The position numbers and the translations under genes are program-made. The notes below the pieces were generated by a model. It saw nothing but the letters and a program-made list of their open reading frames with translations, was not told the DNA's origin and searched no databases. From Streptomyces griseoruber (GTDB taxonomy: Bacteria > Actinomycetota > Actinomycetes > Streptomycetales > Streptomycetaceae): 64,000 bases of DNA. Where the stretch lies: NCBI RefSeq assembly GCF_001514205.1, contig NZ_KQ948769.1:339747-403746 (forward strand), in the 5' to 3' direction. Positions 49,575-57,304 of this stretch are shown in pieces. Within the stretch, counting starts at the first letter, position 1, and each line of letters opens with the position of its first letter.

Positions 49575-50915
49575 TCAGACCAGGGCGGGTGTCTTGACGT
49601 ACTGGTTGGCGGGGCGCGGCAGGCCGTAGCGCTCGCGCAGGGTCTGGCGGGGGCCGTACTCCGTGCGGAGCAGGCCGCGGGCGCGCAGGATCGGGACGAC
49701 GTGGTCGACGAAGGCGGCCAGGCCGGAGGGCAGCACGGCGGGCATGATGTTGAAGCCGTCGGCGGCACCCTGTGTGAACCAGGTCTCTATCTTGTCGGCG
49801 ACCTGCTCCGGCGTGCCCGCGAAGGTGAGGTGCCCGCGCCCGCCGCCGAGCCGCCCGATCAGCCCGCGTACGGTCAGCCGCTCACGGCGGGCCAGCTCCA
49901 CGACGAGCGTGTAGCGGCTCTTGGCGCCCTCGACGGCGTCCTCGGAGGGCAGCTCGGCCGGCAGCTCGGCGTCCAACTCCAGTGAGCCGAGCGGCAGTTG
50001 CAGCAGCCGCTCCAGATTGGCCACTCCGTGCCGGTGCACGATGTGGTCCTCCAGCACCTGCTCGTTCGCCCGGGCCTCCGCCTCCGTGGAGCCGAGCACC
50101 GGCACGATGCCCGGCAGCACCTTGATGTGCTCGGGATCGCGGCCGGCCGCGACCGTCCGCGCCTTCAGGTCGGCGTAGAAGGCCTGCGCGTCGGTGAGCG
50201 TCTGCTGCGCGGTGAACACCGCCTCCGCGTACCGGGCCGCGAACGCCTTGCCGTCCTCCGAGGACCCGGCCTGCACCAGCAGCGGGTAACCCTGCGGGCT
50301 GCGCGGGACGTTGAGGGCGCCCTCGACACGGAAGTACGTCCCCCGGTGCCGGGGTGGATGGATCTTGGCGTCGTCACCCCACACCCCGGACGCCTTGTCG
50401 GCGAGGATCGTGTCGTCCTCCCAGCTGTCCCAGAGCTTCAGCGCCACGTCCAGGAACTCGGCGGCCCGCGCGTACCGCTCGGCGTGCGCGGGCTCCGCGT
50501 CCAGGCCGAAGTTGCGGGCGGCCTCCGCGCCCGCCGTGGTGACGATGTTCCAGCCCGCCCGGCCGCCGCTGATGATGTCCAGCGAGGCGAATGTGCGGGC
50601 CAGGTTGTAGGGGGGGGTGTAGGACGTGGAGGCGGTCGCGATCAGCCCGATGTGCCGGGTCGCCGTCGCCAGCGCGGTGAGCAGCGTCAGCGGCTCCAGC
50701 GCCCCGGCCGGGCGCTGCGCGACATTGCCCCACAGCTGCGGCCCGTCGGCCAGGAAGAGGGAGTCGAAGGTGCCGCGTTCGGCGGTCCGCGCGAGCTCGA
50801 CGTAGTGGTCCAGCTCCACATGGGCGTGCGGATCGCTCTCCGGGAGCCGCCAGGACGCCTCGTGGTGCCCGGTGTTCATCAGGAACGCGTTGAGGTGCAG
50901 CTTTCTCGAACTCAC
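49575..50915 (-). CDS. FMN-dependent LLM-class monooxygenase (NtaA/SnaA/DszA type)
   Basis: A 446-residue bacterial luciferase-like oxygenase of the NtaA/DmoA/DszA branch. LHLNAFLMNTGHHEASWRLP at the start, FDSLFLADGP, SYTPPYNLARTFASLDIISG and GRAGWNIVTT are diagnostic. It needs reduced FMN from a separate reductase, which is not encoded here. Members cleave C-S bonds of organosulfur compounds or oxidise chelators. With an SsuA-type importer and TauD the first role is likely. The GTG 50915 start is in a GTGA overlap with the ATPase stop, with GGAGG upstream. Confidence 0.9.
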   Translation of the reverse strand: MSSRKLHLNAFLMNTGHHEASWRLPESDPHAHVELDHYVELARTAERGTFDSLFLADGPQLWGNVAQRPAGALEPLTLLTALATATRHIGLIATASTSYTPPYNLARTFASLDIISGGRAGWNIVTTAGAEAARNFGLDAEPAHAERYARAAEFLDVALKLWDSWEDDTILADKASGVWGDDAKIHPPRHRGTYFRVEGALNVPRSPQGYPLLVQAGSSEDGKAFAARYAEAVFTAQQTLTDAQAFYADLKARTVAAGRDPEHIKVLPGIVPVLGSTEAEARANEQVLEDHIVHRHGVANLERLLQLPLGSLELDAELPAELPSEDAVEGAKSRYTLVVELARRERLTVRGLIGRLGGGRGHLTFAGTPEQVADKIETWFTQGAADGFNIMPAVLPSGLAAFVDHVVPILRARGLLRTEYGPRQTLRERYGLPRPANQYVKTPALV

Positions 50916-51646
50916 TGGTGGTCCTCCGTGACGCCCAGCGCGGCCAGCAGCCGCTCGCGGTACTCGCCCAGCCGCGGATCGCGGTACGAGCGCGGATGGG
51001 GCCGGTCGATGGTCAGGTCGAGGCCGATCCGGCCGTGGTCGAGGACGAGGACCCGGTCGGCGAGCACGATCGCCTCGTCCACGTCGTGGGTGACGAGCAG
51101 CACGGAGGGCCGGTGGCGCTCCCACAGCTCGCGCAGCAGGGTGTGCATCCTGATCCGGGTGAGCGCGTCCAGCGCCCCGAACGGCTCGTCGGCCAGCAGG
51201 AGTTCGGGTTCCCGGACGAGGGACCGGGCGAGCGCGGCCCGCTGTGCCTCGCCACCGGACAGCTCGTTGGGCCAGGCCCGCTCCCGGCCGGCCAGCCCGA
51301 CCTCGGCGAGCGCCTCGCGCCCCTGCCGCTCGGCCTGCTTGCCGTCGAGTCCGAGGAGTACGTTGTCCAGCACCCGGCGCCAGGGCAGCAGCCGGGAGTC
51401 CTGGAAGACGACCGACACCCGCTCGGGCGCCGTCAGTTCCCCGCTCCCGGCGACCTCGTGGTCCAGGCCCGCGACCGCCCGGAGCAGGGTGGACTTGCCG
51501 GAGCCGCTGTGCCCGAGCAGGGCGACGAACTGTCCGGCGGGGATGTCCAGGTCGACGCCGTCGAGGACGGTTCGTCCGTCGAAGGACCGGGTCAGCCCCC
51601 GCAACCGTACGGCGGGACGGGTCAGTTGCTCAGTGTGCGGCGCCAC
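50912..51646 (-). CDS. Sulfonate/nitrate-type ABC transporter ATPase (SsuB-like)
   Basis: A 244-residue nucleotide-binding subunit. Walker A is LLGHSGSGKSTLLRAVAGL, the Q-loop is VVFQDSRLLPWRRVLDNV, the signature is LSGGEAQRAALARSLV, Walker B is LLLADEPFGALDALTR and the switch is LLVTHDVDEAI. The RLLPWRRVLDNV block is typical of the nitrate/sulfonate/taurine group. GTG 51646 has GGAGG 8 bases upstream and overlaps the permease end by 25 bases. Confidence 0.92.
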   Translation of the reverse strand: MAPHTEQLTRPAVRLRGLTRSFDGRTVLDGVDLDIPAGQFVALLGHSGSGKSTLLRAVAGLDHEVAGSGELTAPERVSVVFQDSRLLPWRRVLDNVLLGLDGKQAERQGREALAEVGLAGRERAWPNELSGGEAQRAALARSLVREPELLLADEPFGALDALTRIRMHTLLRELWERHRPSVLLVTHDVDEAIVLADRVLVLDHGRIGLDLTIDRPHPRSYRDPRLGEYRERLLAALGVTEDHQ

Positions 51647-52464
51647 GACAGCACCCTCCGTTCGATGAGACGGACCGCGCTGTCGGAGACCAGGCCGAAG
51701 ACGCCGTAGATCAGCAGGCCGACGAGGATGACGTCCGACTGGCCGTAGTTCTGGGCCTGGAACATCATGTAGCCGAGGCCGCTGGTGGCGTTGATCTGCT
51801 CCAGGACCACCAGGCCGAGCCAGGATCCGGTGACGCCGAGCCGGAGTCCCACGAAGAATCCGGGCAGTGCGCCGGGGATCACGATCTGCCGCACGAACTG
51901 GAGCCTCGACAGGCCCTGCACCTCGGCGAGTTCGACGAACCGGTGGTCGATGCCGGACAGCGCGGCATGCGTGTTCAGATAGATCGGGATGTAGACGACG
52001 ATCGCGATGATCGCGATCTTGAAGGTCTCGCCGATGCCCAGCCACAGGATGAACAGCGGGATCAGCCCGAGGACCGGGATCGCCCGGTTGAGCTGCACGG
52101 TCCCGTCGATCAGCGCTTCCCCGGTCCGGCTGAGCCCGGACGCGAGCGCCAGCACCACCCCGGCGGTCAGCCCGATCGCGAAGCCGTACGCGGCGCGTTC
52201 GAGGGAGGTGAGGACATCGGTGGGCAGGGTTCCGTCGGTCCACAGCCGGGCGCCGGTCCCGAGCACGGTCCAGGGCGCCGGGATCGCCCCGGGGTCGAGC
52301 CGGCCCGCGGCGGAGGCGGCGGCCCACAGGACGAGCAGGAGGAGGGGCCCGGCGAGCCGGGCGGCGGGCAGGCGTTTGCCGGGGGCGAGGCCGCGTCGGC
52401 GCCGACGGGGCGTCGGCGCGGCCACGGCGACGGGGGCGGCCGTGCCCAGCGTGGTGGTGGTCAT
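51622..52464 (-). CDS. Sulfonate-type ABC transporter permease (SsuC-like)
   Basis: A 280-residue permease with an Arg-rich cytoplasmic N-terminus and about six membrane segments. The ATPase-contact loop is FVELAEVQGLSRLQFVRQIV followed by IPGALPGFFVGLRLGVTGSW. FILWLGIGETFKIAIIAI is also characteristic of the SsuC/TauC/NrtB group. It starts 5 bases after the binding-protein stop. A single permease type forms the homodimeric channel, in contrast to the csn importer. Confidence 0.92.
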   Translation of the reverse strand: MTTTTLGTAAPVAVAAPTPRRRRRGLAPGKRLPAARLAGPLLLLVLWAAASAAGRLDPGAIPAPWTVLGTGARLWTDGTLPTDVLTSLERAAYGFAIGLTAGVVLALASGLSRTGEALIDGTVQLNRAIPVLGLIPLFILWLGIGETFKIAIIAIVVYIPIYLNTHAALSGIDHRFVELAEVQGLSRLQFVRQIVIPGALPGFFVGLRLGVTGSWLGLVVLEQINATSGLGYMMFQAQNYGQSDVILVGLLIYGVFGLVSDSAVRLIERRVLSWRRTLSN

Positions 52465-52469
52465 GGCGG

Positions 52470-53525
52470 TCAGCTCCGGTACTCGGCGGGTACGGACTTC
52501 GCGGCGATGCCCTCGAAGCGGTGGTCGAAGAGGGAGGAGACGTCGAACTTCTTCACGAAGCCGCCCTCCGCGAGCAGATCGGCGGTCTCCTGCTCCCAGG
52601 CGATCGCCTCGTCCCAACTGGGCGGGAACAACGGCTTGTTGGCGAGGTCGGAGATCGCCTTGGCCTGGGCGGCGGTCAGGTTCTGCGTCTTGACGTAGAA
52701 CTCCTCGTTCCAGATGTCGGGGTTCTCGTACTGCCACACCTGGCCCTTGGCCCACTGCGGGATGTACGCGGCGATCGCGGCCGCCTTCGCCTTGTCGTTC
52801 AGCACCGGCACCGGCGCCCACAGCAGGTTCAGCAGGTCGACGACGTCGGTGGTGATCGAGTGGGCGCCCTTGGAGCCGTACTGCTGGAGGTAGGCGGGCG
52901 CCTGGCTGTTGGCGAGCGGGGCGATGTCGACCTGGCCGGACTGGAGGGCGGTCAGGAACTGGTTGCTGGTCAGCGGGACCAGGGTGACCTCGTCGTACGT
53001 CAGGCCGGCCTTCTTCAGCGCCCGCAGCAGGACGACTCCCTGTGCCTGGCCCTGCGAGAACGCCAGCTTCTTCCCCCTGAAGTCCTCGACGGTGCGAATG
53101 TCGCTGCCGGGCTTGGTGGCGAAGAGGTAATTCGGCTTCCGGGTGATGTTGATCGCGACGATCTTCGCGTCATAGCCCTGGTAATGCGCCTGGATCGGCG
53201 GGATGCCCGCGTTGTTCGCGAGGTCCAGGGATTTCGCCCGGAAGGCGTTGATGACATCGGGACCGGCCCCGATGTTCACCCAGCTCGACACCGTGAACGG
53301 CAGGTCGGGCAGTTTCGCCAGCTTGAACTGGAGCTGCTGCACGTTCAGGTACGAGGCGATCTTCAGGCTGGTGCCGGCGGGCACCTTGGTCGCGAGCGGG
53401 GCCGTGGCGGCGCCCTTGCCGGTGGCGGCGGCACTGCTCTCGGCGCAGCCGCTGAGCCCGGCGACACCGGCGGCGGCGCCGAGCAGCGAGGTGAGGAACA
53501 GGCGGCGGTCCATGGTCGAAGGCAT
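52470..53525 (-). CDS. Sulfonate-type ABC transporter binding lipoprotein (SsuA-like)
   Basis: A 351-residue substrate-binding protein. The signal MDRRLFLTSLLGAAAGVAG contains a twin arginine and ends in the lipobox LSGC (Cys27), so it is a lipoprotein, perhaps Tat-exported. The fold features KIASYLNVQQLQFKLAKLP, LANNAGIPPIQAHYQGYD and FSQGQAQGVVLLRALKKAG are of the SsuA/THI5-like class. ATG 53525 has GAGGGG 7 bases upstream; this G-run can pair with CCCC just before it. Its leader begins with a Cys-rich mini-ORF. Confidence 0.9.
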   Translation of the reverse strand: MPSTMDRRLFLTSLLGAAAGVAGLSGCAESSAAATGKGAATAPLATKVPAGTSLKIASYLNVQQLQFKLAKLPDLPFTVSSWVNIGAGPDVINAFRAKSLDLANNAGIPPIQAHYQGYDAKIVAINITRKPNYLFATKPGSDIRTVEDFRGKKLAFSQGQAQGVVLLRALKKAGLTYDEVTLVPLTSNQFLTALQSGQVDIAPLANSQAPAYLQQYGSKGAHSITTDVVDLLNLLWAPVPVLNDKAKAAAIAAYIPQWAKGQVWQYENPDIWNEEFYVKTQNLTAAQAKAISDLANKPLFPPSWDEAIAWEQETADLLAEGGFVKKFDVSSLFDHRFEGIAAKSVPAEYRS

Positions 53526-53616
53526 GGGAGAACCCCTCAGGGGAAAGCGGTGAAAAAAGGCATGCGGAATTCCACGGGCGGAAAAGGGAACTCACGCGAG
53601 GAAAGACAGGAGGAAG

Positions 53617-53635
53617 GGTGCGCTCCCGGCGCACC
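53617..53635 (-). promoter_or_regulatory. Hairpin directly after the Cys-rich mini-ORF
   Basis: On the minus strand GGTGCGC (53635-53629) pairs with GCGCACC (53623-53617) around loop CGGGA, 6 bases after the mini-ORF stop. A pyrimidine-rich tract (TTCCTCCTGTCTTTCC) follows. The position fits a ribosome-controlled attenuation structure. Confidence 0.5.
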
Positions 53636-53641
53636 GGGGCG

Positions 53642-53668
53642 TCAGCAACAGAGAGTGCGACAGCTCAT
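53642..53668 (-). CDS. Cysteine-rich leader peptide of the organosulfur operon
   Basis: An 8-residue ORF, MSCRTLCC followed by TGA, so three of eight residues are Cys and the last two are consecutive. It lies 116 bases upstream of the SsuA-like gene on the same strand, in its transcript leader. A -35 TTGACA and -10 GACGAT end 6 bases before the ATG, so the mRNA probably begins at this start codon. Leaderless Cys-rich ORFs upstream of sulfur genes are known in mycobacteria to act as cysteine-responsive attenuators. Here the arrangement suggests the same: ribosome stalling at Cys codons when cysteine is scarce would allow expression of the operon. The function is inferred. Confidence 0.72.
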   Translation of the reverse strand: MSCRTLCC

Positions 53669-53674
53669 GGAATC

Positions 53675-53704
53675 ATCGTCCGTTCCTCGTGCGATGCCTG
53701 TCAA
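53675..53704 (-). promoter_or_regulatory. Promoter of the organosulfur operon
   Basis: TTGACA (53704-53699) and GACGAT (53680-53675) are separated by 18 bases and the -10 ends 6 bases before ATG 53668. The -35 is a perfect match to the housekeeping consensus; the -10 keeps the key A and T positions. A palindrome GAATTAATTC (53719-53728) just upstream overlaps the end of the ROK gene. Confidence 0.6.
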
Positions 53705-53721
53705 CATTCGGATTTTCTGAA

Positions 53722-54927
53722 TTAATTCGGCACGGGTGACGCGGTGAGCGGATCCCGGTACAGCACGTCGAGGGCCACCGCACCGCCCGCCACGGCCAGC
53801 ACGGAGTTCCCGAAGCTCGTCGGCACGACACTCCCGGCCCGCTCCACGCCCACCTCCGCCCGCAGCGCGGCGAGGCAGTCCTCCCGGTACAGCACACCCA
53901 CGTCGGTGACGACGACCCGCTCCGGGTTGAGGACGTCCAGCAGCAGCCCCGCCGCCCGTCCCGTCATCCGGGCCCGCTCCCGCAGCAGCCGGACCGCCAC
54001 CGGATTCCCGGCGTCCGCCGCGGCGAGCACCTCCATCGGGTTCACCCCGTCCGTGATCCCCGCCTCCCGGGCCCGCCGGCACAGCGTCCGCTCGCTCAGC
54101 TCGACCTGGAGGCAGCCGGTCCGGCCGCAGGAGCACGGCTCGGTACCGCCGGCCAGCGGCAGATGCGCGACGGCCCCCGCCTGGGAGCGGGGACCGTGGT
54201 GCACCTCGTCATGGGTGGCGAACGCCGCGTCGACCACGTTGCCCACGAACAGCTGCAGCACACTGCGGCTGCCGCGCACCCGCCCGAACAGCCGCTCCGC
54301 GTTCACCAACGCCCGCGCGTGCCCGTCCACATGGACCGGCAGCCCGGTGCGCGCGCCGAGCAGCTCCCGCACCGGCACCTCGCGCCAGCCGAGCAGCGGA
54401 TGCTCGACGACGGTCCCCGAGTCCCGGTCCACCCAGCCGCCGACGGCGACCCCGACCCCCAGCGGCCGGCTGTCCGCAGCCTCCGCCAGCAGCGCCGCCA
54501 GCCCCTCGGCGGCCCGGGCCAGCACCTCGTACGGCTCGGTGCCGCGGTGCTTCGACTCACGGCGCGCCAGCACCCGTCCGCGCAGATCGAGCAGCGCGAC
54601 CGTGGTGTACGGCACGGCCACATGCACTCCGCAGACCACGAACCGCGAGTCGTCCAGGTCGACGGGGACGTGCGGCCGGCCCGCGCCGTTGCTGCGCCGG
54701 GGCGCGGCCGACTCCCGGATCAGGCCGAGGGCCGTGAGCCGGGTGCAGTGGTCGGTGACGGCCGCCGGGGACAGCCCGGTCAGCCGGGCGATGGTGGAGC
54801 GGGCGACCGGGCCGTGCTCCAGCACGGACCGCAGGATCACACTGGCGCTGGTGCGCCGCCGGTCGCTGTCGGCGACCCGGGGGACGGGGGACGTACGGGG
54901 AGCAGGGGGTGCCGCGGTACGGGGCAT
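53722..54927 (-). CDS. ROK-family transcriptional regulator linked to the organosulfur operon
   Basis: A 401-residue ROK protein. The winged helix-turn-helix is near residues 25-75 (GPVARSTIARLTGLSPAAVT followed by DHCTRLTALGLI). The kinase-like sensor domain contains GVGVAVGGWVDRDSGTVV and the zinc motif EPCSCGRTGCLQVELS. ATG 54927 has AGGACGG upstream. ROK regulators usually sense sugars, yet this one lies between two small leader peptides and directly upstream of the sulfonate operon, 53 bases from its promoter. It may control that operon and sense a sulfur-containing or glycosidic ligand; this is inference from position. Confidence 0.88.
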   Translation of the reverse strand: MPRTAAPPAPRTSPVPRVADSDRRRTSASVILRSVLEHGPVARSTIARLTGLSPAAVTDHCTRLTALGLIRESAAPRRSNGAGRPHVPVDLDDSRFVVCGVHVAVPYTTVALLDLRGRVLARRESKHRGTEPYEVLARAAEGLAALLAEAADSRPLGVGVAVGGWVDRDSGTVVEHPLLGWREVPVRELLGARTGLPVHVDGHARALVNAERLFGRVRGSRSVLQLFVGNVVDAAFATHDEVHHGPRSQAGAVAHLPLAGGTEPCSCGRTGCLQVELSERTLCRRAREAGITDGVNPMEVLAAADAGNPVAVRLLRERARMTGRAAGLLLDVLNPERVVVTDVGVLYREDCLAALRAEVGVERAGSVVPTSFGNSVLAVAGGAVALDVLYRDPLTASPVPN

Positions 54928-54991
54928 GGGTGACCGTCCTCGGAGAAGGGGGGCCGACATGTCTCGGAGGCCGAGGCGGGCCGGGCCCGTC

Positions 54992-55078
54992 TCAGACCGG
55001 GCGGCGACAGGTGGCCGTGCCCTGGCGTCGCAGGTCGACATAGCGACGCGACGTGAGGTTCAGGGCCTGGGCAACCAT
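54992..55078 (-). CDS. Putative leader peptide of sulfur-gene type (28 residues)
   Basis: A 28-residue ORF starting MVAQALNLTS and ending RRYVDLRRQGTATCRRPV. Short peptides with this (R)xxVDLxR...C(R) pattern recur in Streptomyces upstream of sulfate and organosulfur genes and are annotated as putative leader peptides. It precedes the ROK gene by 64 bases on the same strand. There is no ribosome site, but TACGCT lies 7 bases upstream, so the transcript is probably leaderless. The single Cys near the end and the many Arg codons might support attenuation. The mechanism is not established. Confidence 0.72.
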   Translation of the reverse strand: MVAQALNLTSRRYVDLRRQGTATCRRPV

Positions 55079-55085
55079 GGCTGGA

Positions 55086-55091
55086 AGCGTA
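55086..55091 (-). promoter_or_regulatory. -10 element ahead of the 28-residue leader peptide
   Basis: TACGCT on the minus strand (55091-55086) fits TANNNT and is 7 bases from ATG 55078, as for a leaderless start. A -35 box is not obvious. Confidence 0.5.
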
Positions 55092-55304
55092 GGGCAGGAA
55101 AGGTGAATCCGACCAGAGTGCCAGGATTCCTTTGGTGAGAGTTCACAATCCCCTGACACGGCGACCAGTGAGCGAAACCTCTTCACCTCAGTGATCGTTG
55201 TCACGCCCGGGCCGGTGTAGCGGACATCCTTTGTGAAGATCCCATCAAGCTTCCGCCACCCTCTTTGTCGACCGCTGACGGTGGGCCGCCGAAGACCCCT
55301 GGGA

Positions 55305-55310
55305 TAGCGT
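55305..55310 (+). promoter_or_regulatory. -10 element of the bioY promoter
   Basis: TAGCGT fits TANNNT. It would start transcription near 55317 and give a leader of about 35 bases that contains the GCGGAG ribosome site of bioY. Confidence 0.5.
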
Positions 55311-55350
55311 CACGGTGTCCCCGACCTCCCCTCCTCCCCGCGGAGTCCCC

Positions 55351-55926
55351 ATGAGCACCGCCGCCGTCAGCGCCAGCCCCGGACGGGTCCTCGCCGACCT
55401 CCTGCCCGCGTCCCGCGTCCGTGACGTCGCGCTGGTGCTCGGCGGAGCCGCGCTCACCGGCCTCGCGGCCCAGATCGCGGTGCCCGTCCCCGGCTCCCCG
55501 GTCCCGGTGACCGGCCAGACCTTCGCCGCGCTCCTCGTCGGCACCTCCCTCGGCGCCCGCCGCGGGGTCTGCGCGCTCGTGCTGTACGCGCTGGCCGGCC
55601 TCGCCGGTGTCCCGTGGTTCGCGGACGGCGCCTCCGGGCTCTCCGTCTCCTTCGGCTACATCCTCGGCATGATCCTCGCGTCCGCCGCCGTGGGCGCCCT
55701 GGCCCGCCGGGGCGCGGACCGGGGCGTGTGGCGCACCGCGGGCGCGATGCTGATCGGCGAGGCGCTCATCTACGCCGTCGGCGTCCCCTACCTCGCCTAC
55801 GCGGCCGGCATCCCCTTCGCCACCGCGGTCTCCGTCGGCCTCACCCCGTTCCTGATCGGCGACGCGGTCAAGGCGCTCCTGGCGATGGGCCTGCTGCCCA
55901 CGGCCTGGAAGTTCGCCGACCGCTGA
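55351..55926 (+). CDS. bioY: Biotin transporter substrate-binding membrane protein BioY
   Basis: A 191-residue S-component of the energy-coupling-factor biotin importer. It has six hydrophobic segments with the BioY blocks GSPVPVTGQTFAALLVGTSLG, LYALAGLAGVPWFADG and GYILGMILASAAVGALARRG, and the C-terminal TPFLIGDAVKALLAMGLLP. ATG 55351 has GCGGAG 6 bases upstream. BioM/BioN energising genes are not adjacent, so it probably uses a shared ECF module or works alone, as reported for some BioY proteins. It converges on the FAD enzyme gene with 3 bases between stops. Confidence 0.94.
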   Translation: MSTAAVSASPGRVLADLLPASRVRDVALVLGGAALTGLAAQIAVPVPGSPVPVTGQTFAALLVGTSLGARRGVCALVLYALAGLAGVPWFADGASGLSVSFGYILGMILASAAVGALARRGADRGVWRTAGAMLIGEALIYAVGVPYLAYAAGIPFATAVSVGLTPFLIGDAVKALLAMGLLPTAWKFADR

Positions 55927-55929
55927 CGC

Positions 55930-57231
55930 TCAGTCGGTGCGGAAGAGGTTCGCCGGGTCGTGGCGCGACTTGATCCCGGCGAGCCTCTCGCGTGTTTCCG
56001 GGTCGAACAGTCCGCCGGCCCGGTCACCGGCCCCGAAGGCGAAGGGGGCGGCCCGTCCGAGGGTGTGCGGTGCGAGCACCGCGAAGGCGGGGTCGAGGAG
56101 GGCGCGCGCCCGCTCCCGCCCGCCCATGGCCAACAGCCGCACCAGGAACCGCCCTTCGCGATACGGCACCGCGTTCGGCGTGGGCCGGGACAGCGCCCCG
56201 CCCAGATGATTGACCTGCACGACGCACATCGCCCCGGCGTCCGGTTCGATGCCCCCGAGCCACTCCCCGTCCAGCGCGGACACGACCACGGCCTCCCCGT
56301 AGTAGGCGTGCGGGAAGTCCGGATCGCTGTGGATGGTGCGACTCTCGGCGTACGGCATCTCCCGCAGGGAATCGGTGAGCACCGGCCCGATCTCCCGCAG
56401 CGGCGCGACCAGTTCCGCCCCGTCGTCCCCGGTGTACGCCACCCGCACCGACAGCACGTACCGCCCCCGCAGGTGCGGCGGCAGGGCGGGCAGATCCGGA
56501 TACGGTACGGCGGCGAAGGACGAGGTCAGCCGCCCGGGCACGGTCCGCGTCCACGCCTCGTACGCCCGCAGCGCGTCCGCCGGGCCGACCTCGCGCCCGT
56601 CGAACGCGAGCGAGCCGCCGTACAGCGTCCGTACCGGTACCAGCCCGATCTCCAGCGCCGTGACGACCCCGAGCCCCGCGGCGCCACCGCCGAGCAGCGC
56701 CCCGTACAGGTCGGGCTCGGCGTCCAGGGCGACCCGCTGGACACGGCCGTCGGCAGTGACGACGTCGAGGGAGCGGACGTGGTCGGCGGCGTACCCGAAC
56801 TCCCGTGCCAGGATGCCGAGTCCACCGCCGAGCGTGTAGCCCACGACACCGACACCCGGCGACGAACCGTTGAGCGGCGCCAGCCCGTACGGCTCCGCCG
56901 CCGCGACGACCTCGCCCCACCGCACGCCCGCCGCGACGCGGACGGTACGGGCGACGGGGTCGACGCTCAGACCGGTCATCCGGCGGGTACTGATCAGCAG
57001 CCCGCCCGCCGAGTCCCCCGGCAGCCCGTGTCCGGTGGCCCGCACCCGCACCGGCAGCCCCCGGCCGGCCGCGTACCGCACGGCACCGGCCACATCGGCG
57101 GCGCCGCGGGCGGCGACGACCACGGCGGGCCGCTGGGCGAACCCGGTCTGGAACCCGGCGAGTTCGTCCTCGTAGCCGGGGTCGGCGGGGTGGAGGAGGG
57201 GGAGGCCGGAGGTCGCGGTCGCCGTGTCCAT
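55930..57231 (-). CDS. FAD-dependent oxidoreductase, berberine-bridge-enzyme type
   Basis: A 433-residue flavoprotein. The FAD-binding PCMH domain runs over residues 25-200: VVVAARGAADVAGAVRYAAG, VRVRATGHGLPGDSAGG (the His may carry the 8-alpha FAD bond), RTVRVAAGVRWGEVVAAAEP and PGVGVVGYTLGGGLGILARE. The C-terminal BBE motif is KSRHDPANLFR. These enzymes oxidise alcohols, sugars or phenolics with O2. The second FAD-linking Cys of bicovalent members is not evident (GYTLGGG replaces the Cys block), so one bond or none is expected. A long inverted repeat overlaps its promoter region and may be its operator. Confidence 0.92.
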   Translation of the reverse strand: MDTATATSGLPLLHPADPGYEDELAGFQTGFAQRPAVVVAARGAADVAGAVRYAAGRGLPVRVRATGHGLPGDSAGGLLISTRRMTGLSVDPVARTVRVAAGVRWGEVVAAAEPYGLAPLNGSSPGVGVVGYTLGGGLGILAREFGYAADHVRSLDVVTADGRVQRVALDAEPDLYGALLGGGAAGLGVVTALEIGLVPVRTLYGGSLAFDGREVGPADALRAYEAWTRTVPGRLTSSFAAVPYPDLPALPPHLRGRYVLSVRVAYTGDDGAELVAPLREIGPVLTDSLREMPYAESRTIHSDPDFPHAYYGEAVVVSALDGEWLGGIEPDAGAMCVVQVNHLGGALSRPTPNAVPYREGRFLVRLLAMGGRERARALLDPAFAVLAPHTLGRAAPFAFGAGDRAGGLFDPETRERLAGIKSRHDPANLFRTD

Positions 57232-57243
57232 ACGGAGGATGCT

Positions 57244-57282
57244 GGCCGTATAACCTGACAGTTCCCGTCACGTTATACGGCC
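57244..57282. promoter_or_regulatory. 16-bp arm inverted repeat, candidate operator of the FAD oxidoreductase gene
   Basis: Left arm 57244-57259 (GGCCGTATAACCTGAC) and right arm 57267-57282 pair with one mismatch around a 7-base centre. It begins 12 bases upstream of the FAD gene start, at the expected promoter site, and its centre contains TATA-like bases in a GC-rich area. The two-fold symmetry over 39 bases suggests binding of a dimer or two dimers. Confidence 0.75.
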
Positions 57283-57304
57283 TTCTCGCAGCCGGGCGGA
57301 GGCG

